The notes under the pieces were generated by a model, which saw nothing but the letters and a program-made list of their open reading frames with translations, was not told where the DNA came from and made no database searches. DNA of 8,009 nucleotides, taken from the NCBI GenBank assembly GCA_964615845.1, contig CAZTRC010000021.1:1-8009 (forward strand), written 5' to 3'. The position numbers were made by a program, and so were the translations under genes. The DNA comes from CAYRQF01 sp964615845. Lineage in GTDB: Bacteria; Patescibacteriota; Minisyncoccia; Phycocordibacterales; CSBR16-119. Of this stretch, positions 1-5,910 are shown piece after piece. How positions within the stretch are numbered: position 1 is the first letter of the stretch; every line of letters starts with the position of its first letter.

Positions 1-1892
1 GTGATAATGTATCCGTTATCAACACAGAGACTGACACAGTGGTGTCCACTATCGCCGTCGGAGATTTTCCGAAGATTATGGGTGTTTTTAAAGATAAAAT
101 ATATGTTAATAATTATAACAGCGATACTGCTTCGGTGATTAACACAAATACAAATACGGTCGTCGACACCATTACGCTTGTGGATGGTCCAGAGTCACTG
201 AGTGTGGCCAATGACCGAATATATGTATATAACTATAGTGTAAGCGCCGTTTCTGTAATCGATACAAATACAACCGAAGATGTTTTGCCAAACCTCACCT
301 CTTTCTCCACCTCTTCGGCCAGCGGCACTTACACCAACGGCGACACCCTCACTCTCACCGCCAACTTCGGTCGCTCTCTTCTCGCCGGCTCAACCATGAA
401 CGTCATGCTAAACAACGGCGTGAATGTCACTCTTGATGAGGTAAGCGGCTCCACTCTCTCCGGCGACTACATCATCACCAGTCACTCTGACACTCCAGAT
501 CTCGCCGTCTCATCCATCCAAAGCGCTTCGGTCACTGACTCGACCAACACATATACTCGCACCGCGTATGACTTGCCATCATCCGTCGGCTCCTTCACTG
601 GTGAGAACTCTTTCATCACCCGTAATCTGGGTGACGCCAAGAACATCCAAATCGGAGATCACGTAGACATCGATGTCGGTGAGAACCCTTACCAAATGTC
701 CGGCAACATCAATGGCTACATGTATGTTGCCAACCAAGGAAGTGACGACGTCTCAGTTGTAAATCTTTCAACCCAAGCTGTAACAGACACCATCGACGTT
801 GGTGATGAGCCGTACGGACTCGCCTCTGTCACCATTGGATCAGATGTTTATCTGTACGTCGCCAACATCGACTCTGACGATGTCTCCGTCATCAATACGA
901 GCACAAACACGGTCATTGATACTGTTGACGTCGGCGTAAAGCCCTACTATGTCGCGGTTGTCGGCACCGACGTATATGTTACGAACGGCGCATCAAACAC
1001 TGTTTCGGTAATTGACGCAAACACCAACACCGTCACCGATACCATTCCGGTCGGTTCATACCCTCGAGGCATCAAAGCTCACGGTACGGATGTCTATGTC
1101 GCGAACTACGGTGATCCGAACTACTCCGGTGGAAACTACATCTCGGTCATCGACTCCACCACCCAAGCTGTAACCGACACCATCATCATGCCAGCTGGTT
1201 TCGATGGTGCACGCGGAGTCAATGTCCTCGGTGACAATATATATGTCACCGGGTACAGATCTGACAACATTGCTGTCATTGATACAGACACCAACACCGT
1301 CACAACCACCATCGATGTCGGTGATGGCCCAAGAGGTCTAGCCGGCACTGGTACCACTCTTTATGTCGAGAACTTCGACGAGGGAACAGTTTCGGTGATC
1401 AACACCAACACCAATACAGTAACCAGTGAAGTGGAAGTCGGCCACTCTCCATCCGGTATCACCATCGTTGGAACAGATGCTTACATCTCAAGCTTCCAAG
1501 ATGGACTCATCCGGGTGCTTGATACCACGACAAATTCCATGGAGGTGATTGTGGAAGAAGAATCTGGGTCTTCTTCGGGTAGTAGACCTCACCCGAAACC
1601 GGAGCCTTTGCCCGTATCTGTTGTTGCGCCGGTAGTTCTACCAGAAGTTAAGGACGCCGTTGTTTGCACCCCTCTTGTTCCGGTTCTCATGAAAATTGGC
1701 TCTCGCGGCGAAGCGGTCAAAGGCTTGCAGACAAGACTCAATGAAAATCTTTTCGAGGCCGGTATTGCTGACGGCATATTCGGACCGATGACAGACAAAG
1801 CAGTAAAAGCTTTCCAGAAAGCGAAAGTTCTCGGTGTTGACGGGATTGTGGGGCCGATTACTCGTGGGGTGCTGGATAGTTCATGTCGGTAA
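1..1892 (+). CDS. YVTN beta-propeller / Ig-like / peptidoglycan-binding surface protein, 5' partial
   Basis: The frame is open from the window edge (first full codon at 3), and the first residues already form a YVTN-type repeat, so the true start lies upstream; the GTG at 39 is internal. Counting from the codon at 3 there are 629 residues. Residues 1-93 are the last blades of one propeller, with strands such as VSVINTNTNTVVDTI. Residues 94-218 form an Ig-like domain rich in Ser/Thr. Residues 219-513 contain seven YVTN blades. A Ser/Gly- and Pro-rich linker follows, then a PG_binding_1 domain at about 560-627 (IGSRGEAVKGLQTRL, DGIFGPMTDKAVKAFQ, GVDGIVGP). Cys555 and Cys628 bracket that domain. 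The protein is probably exported and held to the cell wall, with the propellers used for binding; its ligand is unknown. No catalytic motif is visible. The signal peptide, if present, is outside the window. Confidence 0.88.
   Translation, partial: DNVSVINTETDTVVSTIAVGDFPKIMGVFKDKIYVNNYNSDTASVINTNTNTVVDTITLVDGPESLSVANDRIYVYNYSVSAVSVIDTNTTEDVLPNLTSFSTSSASGTYTNGDTLTLTANFGRSLLAGSTMNVMLNNGVNVTLDEVSGSTLSGDYIITSHSDTPDLAVSSIQSASVTDSTNTYTRTAYDLPSSVGSFTGENSFITRNLGDAKNIQIGDHVDIDVGENPYQMSGNINGYMYVANQGSDDVSVVNLSTQAVTDTIDVGDEPYGLASVTIGSDVYLYVANIDSDDVSVINTSTNTVIDTVDVGVKPYYVAVVGTDVYVTNGASNTVSVIDANTNTVTDTIPVGSYPRGIKAHGTDVYVANYGDPNYSGGNYISVIDSTTQAVTDTIIMPAGFDGARGVNVLGDNIYVTGYRSDNIAVIDTDTNTVTTTIDVGDGPRGLAGTGTTLYVENFDEGTVSVINTNTNTVTSEVEVGHSPSGITIVGTDAYISSFQDGLIRVLDTTTNSMEVIVEEESGSSSGSRPHPKPEPLPVSVVAPVVLPEVKDAVVCTPLVPVLMKIGSRGEAVKGLQTRLNENLFEAGIADGIFGPMTDKAVKAFQKAKVLGVDGIVGPITRGVLDSSCR
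660..1541 (+). repeat. Seven tandem YVTN beta-propeller blades within the surface-protein gene
   Basis: Seven consecutive coding repeats of about 40-46 residues follow the pattern TI-x-VG-x-x-P-x-G ... D-x-YVAN ... VSVI-D/N-T-x-T-N-TV. The VSVI-type strands begin near 755, 888, 1008, 1146, 1275, 1395 and 1518. Seven blades is the usual number for a closed YVTN propeller, so this one appears complete. Blades 1 and 4 share an almost identical stretch (ACCCAAGCTGTAAC then GACACCATC, at about 771 and 1161), which points to fairly recent internal duplication or conversion. Three further blade-like strands (about 15, 136 and 253) belong to the preceding, partly visible propeller. Confidence 0.85.
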
Positions 1893-1901
1893 AAGTTTTA
1901 A

Positions 1902-1930
1902 TTGACTAAAATTCCTTAAAAAGCTAGAAT
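1902..1930 (+). promoter_or_regulatory. Sigma70-type promoter of greA-lysS
   Basis: A -35 box TTGACT (1902-1907) and a -10 box TAGAAT (1925-1930) are separated by exactly 17 bases. Transcription would start near 1937, only a few bases before the greA ATG at 1941, and no Shine-Dalgarno sequence lies between. The greA mRNA is therefore probably leaderless or nearly so. The start site is inferred from spacing. Confidence 0.7.
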
Positions 1931-1940
1931 ACGCCCTAAT

Positions 1941-2405
1941 ATGATTGATAAAGAACTGATAACCAAGGAACGCAAAGCCGAGCTTGAAGCAGAGCTTAAG
2001 CGTCTCGAAGGCACAGAGCGAAAAGAAGTCATCGAAGCTTTGGAATTCTCCAAGTCTCTTGGCGACCTCTCGGAGAACGCCGAATATCACCAAGCCCGCG
2101 AAGCTCAAGGCAAGCTTGAAGACCGCGTCAACGAAATTAAAAGGATATTAAAAACCGCCGAGGTTGTTTCTCACCGAAAAGGCGATAAAATAGAAGTAGG
2201 TTCTTCAGTCACCGTCCAAAAGAAAGGCGACAAAGAAAAGAAAGAGTTCACCATCGTCGGCGAAGGCGAAGCTGATATGTTTGTCGGCAAGCTCTCTTAT
2301 CAATCACCGCTTGGTACCGCGCTTTTCGGCAAGAAGAAAGGCGAGAAAGCTGTCTTTGACGGACCGACAGGAACCATCGAGTATTCGATTTTAGACGTCG
2401 AGTAA
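1941..2405 (+). CDS. greA: Transcription elongation factor GreA
   Basis: GreA enters the secondary channel of RNA polymerase and stimulates cleavage of backtracked RNA, rescuing stalled elongation complexes. The 154-residue product has the usual family length. Residues 1-76 form the antiparallel coiled coil, with the hallmark tip GDLSENAEYHQAREAQ; Asp42 and Glu45 match the acidic tip residues that support Mg2+-dependent cleavage in known GreA proteins. Residues 80-154 are the FKBP-like domain (SYQSPLGTALFGKKKGE, then DGPTGTIEYSILDVE). The ATG at 1941 fits the family N-terminus and lies 11 bases after the -10 box. lysS follows after a 3-base gap, so the two genes are co-transcribed. Nothing looks damaged. 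Confidence 0.97.
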   Translation: MIDKELITKERKAELEAELKRLEGTERKEVIEALEFSKSLGDLSENAEYHQAREAQGKLEDRVNEIKRILKTAEVVSHRKGDKIEVGSSVTVQKKGDKEKKEFTIVGEGEADMFVGKLSYQSPLGTALFGKKKGEKAVFDGPTGTIEYSILDVE

Positions 2406-2408
2406 TTT

Positions 2409-3863
2409 ATGTCTATTGAAGAAATAAAACAAATCCGTCTCAAGAAGCTTGAGATGCTAAAGGAGTTTGGTATGGATGCTTTCCCCGCAAAAGCCGAGAA
2501 GGATTTTTGGCTGTCTGGAGTCAGAGAAAAATTCGAAGAAATCGAAAAGAGCGGCAAGGCTGTCTCGCTCGTCGGGCGTGTTATGGCTATTCGCGGACAA
2601 GGCGCAATACTTTTTGCTGTCCTAAATGATGGCACGGAAACTTTCCAGGCCGTTTTCAAGAAAGACGAGATAGAAGAAAAACTTTTCAAACTATTTGTTG
2701 ACGCTGTCGATATCGGAGATTTCCTCCAGGTTTCTGGCACGCTTTTCGTCACTCAAAAAGGCGAACAGAGCCTTTTGGTTAAAGACTGGAAAATGCTCAC
2801 CAAGACTTTGGCGCCAATGCCGGAGAAGTGGGCGGGACTTCAGGACGACGAAACACGTTTGCGAAAACGTTATTTAGATTTGCTTCTTGATAAAGACGCG
2901 CGGGAAATTTTCTACAAGAAAGCGCGCTTCTGGGAAGCGACACGAAACTTCTTGCAAAAAGAAGGATTCCTCGAAGTCGAGACGCCAACACTAGAAATCA
3001 CCACTGGCGGCGCTGAGGCTCGGCCATTCAAGACACATCACAATGATTTTGATATCGACGTATTCCTCCGTATCTCCGTCGGCGAACTTTGGCAAAAGCG
3101 TCTCATGGCCGCAGGATTCCCAAAGACGTTTGAGATCGGAAGAGTTTACCGAAATGAAGGCACGAGTCCAGAACATTCTCAAGAATTTACCAATGTCGAA
3201 TTTTACGCGGCTTACATGGACTATGTAGAAGGCATTGATCTTACCGAACTCATGATCAAAGAAGTTGTGGAGAAAACTTTTGGCAAAATGGATTTTGAAA
3301 CACGCGGACACAAATTCGATTTGTCGGGAACATGGAAAAAGATTTCTTATGTCGATACGATTAAAGAAATGATCGGTCTTGATGTTTTGGGAGCTTCGGA
3401 AAAGGAAATGAAGACCAAACTTGATGAGCTTGGAGTTAAATACGAAGGTGACAATAGGGAACGACTAATGGATACACTATGGAAATATTGTCGCAAACAG
3501 ATTTCCGGTCCTGCGTGGCTTGTGGATGTGCCGAAACTCGTTTCTCCGCTATCAAAAGCCAAGTCTGACAATCCACTTTTGACCGAAAGAGTCCAGTTGA
3601 TCCTCGCGGGCGCAGAATGTAGCAACGGATTTTCTGAATTAAACGATCCTGTTGATCAAAGAGAGAGATTCGACATTCAGAAGAAGCTAATCGAAGGTGG
3701 GGATGAAGAGGCGATGATGCCAGATATGGAGTTTGTGGAAATGCTCGAACATGGCATGCCGCCAGCCTTTGGATTTGCCTATGGAGATAGACTTTTCGCC
3801 TTTTTGGTAGACAAACCCCTCCGCGAAACCCAGCTTTTCCCGCTGATGAAGCCGAGAAATTAA
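2409..3863 (+). CDS. lysS: Lysyl-tRNA synthetase, class II
   Basis: This enzyme attaches lysine to tRNA-Lys using ATP in the cytoplasm. The product has 484 residues, slightly short of typical bacterial LysRS (about 500). The start matches the family (RLKKLEMLKEFGMDAFP). Residues about 50-140 form the anticodon-binding OB fold. Class II motif 1 is at 185-195 (EGFLEVETPTL), followed by GGAEARPFKTHHN (200-212). Motif 2 is at 241-251 (FEIGRVYRNEG, Arg248) with HSQEFTNVEFYAAY after it. The active-site segment ECSNGFSELNDP is at 403-414. Motif 3 is unusual: FGFAYGDRLF (454-463) keeps the Asp-Arg pair (Arg461) but lacks the usual GxGxGxDR glycines; the downstream LRETQLFPLMKP is normal. It is the second gene after greA and ends just before a terminator. 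No Shine-Dalgarno sequence precedes it. Confidence 0.95.
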   Translation: MSIEEIKQIRLKKLEMLKEFGMDAFPAKAEKDFWLSGVREKFEEIEKSGKAVSLVGRVMAIRGQGAILFAVLNDGTETFQAVFKKDEIEEKLFKLFVDAVDIGDFLQVSGTLFVTQKGEQSLLVKDWKMLTKTLAPMPEKWAGLQDDETRLRKRYLDLLLDKDAREIFYKKARFWEATRNFLQKEGFLEVETPTLEITTGGAEARPFKTHHNDFDIDVFLRISVGELWQKRLMAAGFPKTFEIGRVYRNEGTSPEHSQEFTNVEFYAAYMDYVEGIDLTELMIKEVVEKTFGKMDFETRGHKFDLSGTWKKISYVDTIKEMIGLDVLGASEKEMKTKLDELGVKYEGDNRERLMDTLWKYCRKQISGPAWLVDVPKLVSPLSKAKSDNPLLTERVQLILAGAECSNGFSELNDPVDQRERFDIQKKLIEGGDEEAMMPDMEFVEMLEHGMPPAFGFAYGDRLFAFLVDKPLRETQLFPLMKPRN

Positions 3864-3878
3864 CACCTAGAAACGAGC

Positions 3879-3901
3879 AAGCCCCCATTCGGGGGCTTTT
3901 T
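3879..3901 (+). terminator. Rho-independent terminator after lysS
   Basis: A G+C-rich stem pairs AAGCCCCC (3879-3886) with GGGGGCTT (3891-3898) around an ATTC loop, and a run of five T follows from 3897. It lies 15 bases after the lysS stop. Read on the minus strand the same hairpin lies beyond the stop of the convergent small gene, but its T tract there is weak (TTGCTCG), so it serves that gene less efficiently if at all. Confidence 0.9.
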
Positions 3902-3919
3902 CGTCAATGGGGAACTTGT

Positions 3920-4102
3920 TCAGTTCGCGGGTGACCCGAAAGGGGGTATGTCTACCACTATGGGTCTTGGCTTTACGCGATCCATGAACTTTTGAAACTC
4001 TACGGTGACATCCGGGTTGTCGATCTCTTCTCCTGATTCGGTGTCCCAGATATAGTCGCGAACTGTGCCCTTGGAATCGGCACGGGTGCAAATCATTCTC
4101 AT
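3920..4102 (-). CDS. Small uncharacterised protein (60 residues)
   Basis: I do not recognise this family. The minus-strand frame encodes 60 residues starting MRMICTRADSKGTVRDYIWD, continuing with ESGEEIDNPDVTVEFQKFMD and ending PIVVDIPPFGSPAN. The composition is that of a normal soluble acidic/basic protein, with no signal peptide or membrane segment. The frame remains open upstream to a TTG at 4138, but that TTG lies in the spacer of a strong minus-strand promoter and would not be in the transcript. The ATG at 4102, about 17 bases after the predicted transcription start, is therefore preferred; the ATG at 4096 is a possible alternative. The gene sits alone between lysS (convergent) and mraZ (divergent). 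The sole Cys and the loose Arg/Asp/Glu pattern suggest no specific activity. Confidence 0.62.
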   Translation of the reverse strand: MRMICTRADSKGTVRDYIWDTESGEEIDNPDVTVEFQKFMDRVKPRPIVVDIPPFGSPAN

Positions 4103-4125
4103 GCTGGGTGGGTGTTTCTTGCCGA

Positions 4126-4154
4126 ATAATACAACCAACCTACTTCACTGTCAA
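4126..4154 (-). promoter_or_regulatory. Near-consensus minus-strand promoter for the small orphan gene
   Basis: On the minus strand, TTGACA (4154-4149) and TATTAT (4131-4126) are separated by exactly 17 bases. The -35 box is a perfect consensus match and the -10 box differs by one base. Transcription should start near 4119-4120, giving a leader of about 17 bases before the ATG at 4102. This is the strongest-looking promoter in the window and is the main evidence that the small minus-strand gene is real. Confidence 0.72.
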
Positions 4155-4182
4155 ACAAGCCTCTAAGTTATCCCCAAACCAA

Positions 4183-4249
4183 GTGGGAAATGGTTTTTTG
4201 TAGTGGGATGAAGTGGTGTATAATTTAGCTTAAGTGGGATGAGGTGGGA
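4183..4249 (+). promoter_or_regulatory. mraZ promoter with MraZ operator boxes
   Basis: Direct repeats of GTGGG(A) lie at 4183-4188, 4203-4208, 4234-4239 and 4244-4249, with a degenerate copy GTGGTG at 4213-4218. The starts 4203/4213 and 4234/4244 are 10 bases apart, and 4183 is 20 bases before 4203, so the boxes lie roughly on one face of the helix. A perfect -10 box TATAAT (4219-4224) sits between the two pairs; the -35 is poor (TTTTGT at 4196-4201 gives a 17-base spacer). Transcription would start near 4231, between box pairs. MraZ in other bacteria binds TGGGA-type direct repeats at this position and represses its own dcw operon, so autoregulation is inferred. Confidence 0.8.
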
Positions 4250-4272
4250 AGAGAATAATTAGAGAAATTTTT

Positions 4273-4707
4273 ATGCTAATCGGCGAATTCATACACACAA
4301 TCGACGAGAAAAATCGCATCTCACTACCCGCGAAATTCCGAAAGGAGATGGGTCGGGATTTGGTCATCACGCCGGGCCTTGATAACTGCTTGTTCGTTTT
4401 CACAAAAAAAGAATGGCAGAAGATTTCCGAAAAGCTTTCAAACTTTTCGATGCTCTCGAGCGACAACCGAAGTTTCAACCGCTTCATGTTTGGCGGCGCG
4501 ACGGAGGTCTCGGTAGACGCGATCGGACGCATGCTTCTCCCGGACTTTTTGAAAGAGCGAGTGGGATTGAAGGGAAAGGCAGCGCTCGTCGGTGTACAGA
4601 ATCGTTTGGAAATCTGGAATGACAAGGCGTGGTCGGAATACAAGAAGGTCGTCGAGAAGAAAGCGGATGAGTTGGCGGAAAAGTTAGGCGGCGTTGGCGT
4701 CATCTAA
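4273..4707 (+). CDS. mraZ: Transcriptional regulator MraZ
   Basis: MraZ is the ring-forming DNA-binding protein normally encoded first in the dcw cluster, where it controls its own operon. The 144-residue product has the typical family length and two SpoVT-AbrB-like halves. The first carries DEKNRISLPAKFR (Asp11, Arg15, Pro19) and the second VDAIGRMLLP (Asp82, Arg86, Pro90), matching the family DxxxR signature in both; the first copy has Asn14 where many members have Gly. The N-terminus MLIGEFIHTIDEKNR is a standard MraZ start, so the ATG at 4273 is secure. A weak AGAG at 4261-4264 is the only possible ribosome-binding element. GTGGGA boxes lie directly upstream. rsmH begins one base after the stop codon. 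Confidence 0.96.
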   Translation: MLIGEFIHTIDEKNRISLPAKFRKEMGRDLVITPGLDNCLFVFTKKEWQKISEKLSNFSMLSSDNRSFNRFMFGGATEVSVDAIGRMLLPDFLKERVGLKGKAALVGVQNRLEIWNDKAWSEYKKVVEKKADELAEKLGGVGVI

Positions 4708-4708
4708 C

Positions 4709-5599
4709 ATGCACAAGACAGTTCTTTTACAAGAAGCGATTGACAATCTAGAGCTTGGGAAGGGAAATATTTTTGTTGACGGAACTCTTGGCGCGGGCGG
4801 ACACACAGAGGAAGTTTGTCGCCGTCTAGGAAAGGCTGTCAAAATTATCGCCATGGATGTGGACGCCGAGGCCCTAGAGCGAGCCAAAGAGCGTCTTGCC
4901 GGAACCCCTTGCGACATCACTTACGTCGAAGACAATTTCCGAAATCTTGATGCGGTGATGAAAGACTCTGGTGTCCAGCATATCGACCGAATCCTCCTTG
5001 ATCTCGGTTGGAGTTCGGATCAGTTTGAATCCTCAGGCCGTGGATTTTCTTTCAGAAAAGACGAGCCACTCCGCATGACGCTCAAAGCAACTTTGAGTCC
5101 AGAAGAATTCGATGCCGCCGATATCGTCGGCAAGTGGGATGAAGAAGACATTGCGAACGTTTTGTATGCCTACGGCGAAGAGAGATTTGCCCGGAGAATT
5201 GCCCGAGAAATTGTCGAAGTCCGCGACAAGACTCCGATCAAGACGACTGGAGACCTCGCGAAGATTATAGAGTCCGCTGTCCCGGCATTTTATCGAAAGG
5301 GAAGACTTCATCCGGCGACCAAGACTTTCCAAGCGCTTCGTATAGCGGTGAACGATGAACTCGAAAGCTTGCGCCAAGCTCTGGTCAAAGGATTCGCGGC
5401 GCTCGCGCCCGACGGTCGGATGGCCATCATCACATTTCACAGCTTGGAAGATCGCATCGTCAAAAACTTTTTCAAAACTTTTGAGCGAGACGGCATCGGG
5501 ATTTTAATAAACAAAAAGCCGATTATCCCAGGGGACGAAGAATTAGCGAATAATCCCAGAGCTCGTAGTGCGAAATTAAGAATAATCCAAAAAATATGA
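4709..5599 (+). CDS. rsmH: 16S rRNA (cytosine-1402-N4)-methyltransferase RsmH
   Basis: RsmH (formerly MraW) uses S-adenosylmethionine to methylate N4 of C1402 in the decoding centre of 16S rRNA. The chosen start gives 296 residues and the canonical opening MHKTVLLQEAIDNL. A TTG at 4694 would add five residues overlapping mraZ and is less likely. The SAM-binding loop is VDGTLGAGGHT (23-33). DLGWSSDQF lies at 98-106, with Trp where most members have Val, followed by GRGFSFRKDEPLRM. HPATKTFQALRIAVNDELE starts at 201, then ITFHSLEDRIVKNFF and the C-terminal NNPRARSAKLR. The family is complete and intact. The stop TGA overlaps the next start codon as ATGA (5596-5599), indicating translational coupling. 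Its end at TGA supports the standard code. Confidence 0.97.
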   Translation: MHKTVLLQEAIDNLELGKGNIFVDGTLGAGGHTEEVCRRLGKAVKIIAMDVDAEALERAKERLAGTPCDITYVEDNFRNLDAVMKDSGVQHIDRILLDLGWSSDQFESSGRGFSFRKDEPLRMTLKATLSPEEFDAADIVGKWDEEDIANVLYAYGEERFARRIAREIVEVRDKTPIKTTGDLAKIIESAVPAFYRKGRLHPATKTFQALRIAVNDELESLRQALVKGFAALAPDGRMAIITFHSLEDRIVKNFFKTFERDGIGILINKKPIIPGDEELANNPRARSAKLRIIQKI

Positions 5600-5910
5600 A
5601 CCAAACAAATGTAAAAGTAAATATTCTCCGAAGTTTCCGTGAGCTAAAGCTTTTTTACATGCTTGCCGGGCTGGTCTTTATTTCATTTGTTTTCTATGTA
5701 TTTTTCATCGGTCAGACAGTCTTTCGATTGGTTGAAAGCAAGGGTCTCGAGAGCGAAAAGAGGACACTTGCGGCCGAGATTTCCGAGCTTGAGCTTCAAA
5801 CATTGTCCCTAAATGATACAATATCGATTGACAAGGCCTACGAACTTGGCTTTGTTGACGCCCCCGATACGCAATTCGTTACGCAAAAAGCGGTGGTAAC
5901 AATCAGATAA
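5596..5910 (+). CDS. FtsL-like bitopic cell division protein
   Basis: The 104-residue product has a short basic N-terminus, one transmembrane helix at about 19-39 (FYMLAGLVFISFVFYVFFIG), then a heptad-like stretch at about 45-75 (LVESKGLESEKRTLAAEISE) and the tail ELGFVDAPDTQFV. That arrangement, the length and the position between rsmH and ftsI are those of FtsL, which joins FtsB/FtsQ at the septum and activates the FtsW-FtsI synthase. Sequence identity in this family is always low, so the call rests on topology and gene order; DivIC/FtsB is the alternative. The start overlaps the rsmH stop by four bases, and ftsI starts immediately after the stop codon. Confidence 0.75.
   Translation: MNQTNVKVNILRSFRELKLFYMLAGLVFISFVFYVFFIGQTVFRLVESKGLESEKRTLAAEISELELQTLSLNDTISIDKAYELGFVDAPDTQFVTQKAVVTIR

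Noticed and set aside
39..41. GTG as start codon of the surface-protein gene
   Set aside because: Residues encoded upstream from position 3 (DNVSVINTETDT) already form a YVTN strand in the same frame, so the gene starts before the window.
755..1550. Regular repeats that could suggest a CRISPR or satellite array
   Set aside because: The repeats are degenerate, in frame and encode propeller blades.
1896..1915. Possible A/T hairpin (TTTTA / TAAAA) after the surface-protein gene as a terminator
   Set aside because: The stem is only five A/T pairs with no T tract, and it overlaps the greA -35 box.
2300..2752. 150-residue minus-strand frame across greA and lysS
   Set aside because: Ser-rich antisense shadow of two well-recognised genes.
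3436..3888. 150-residue minus-strand frame inside lysS
   Set aside because: It lies antisense to an intact lysS and its sequence resembles no protein; it is a shadow frame.
3928..3938. Small palindrome CGGGTGACCCG
   Set aside because: It lies in the 3' coding end of the orphan gene, has a four-base stem and is not linked to any recognisable site.
3867..4091. Minus-strand 74-residue frame overlapping the orphan gene
   Set aside because: It is rich in Arg/His/Gly like an out-of-frame shadow, whereas the overlapping frame has normal composition and its own promoter.
4694..4708. TTG at 4694 as the rsmH start
   Set aside because: It adds five residues overlapping mraZ; the ATG at 4709 gives the standard RsmH N-terminus.
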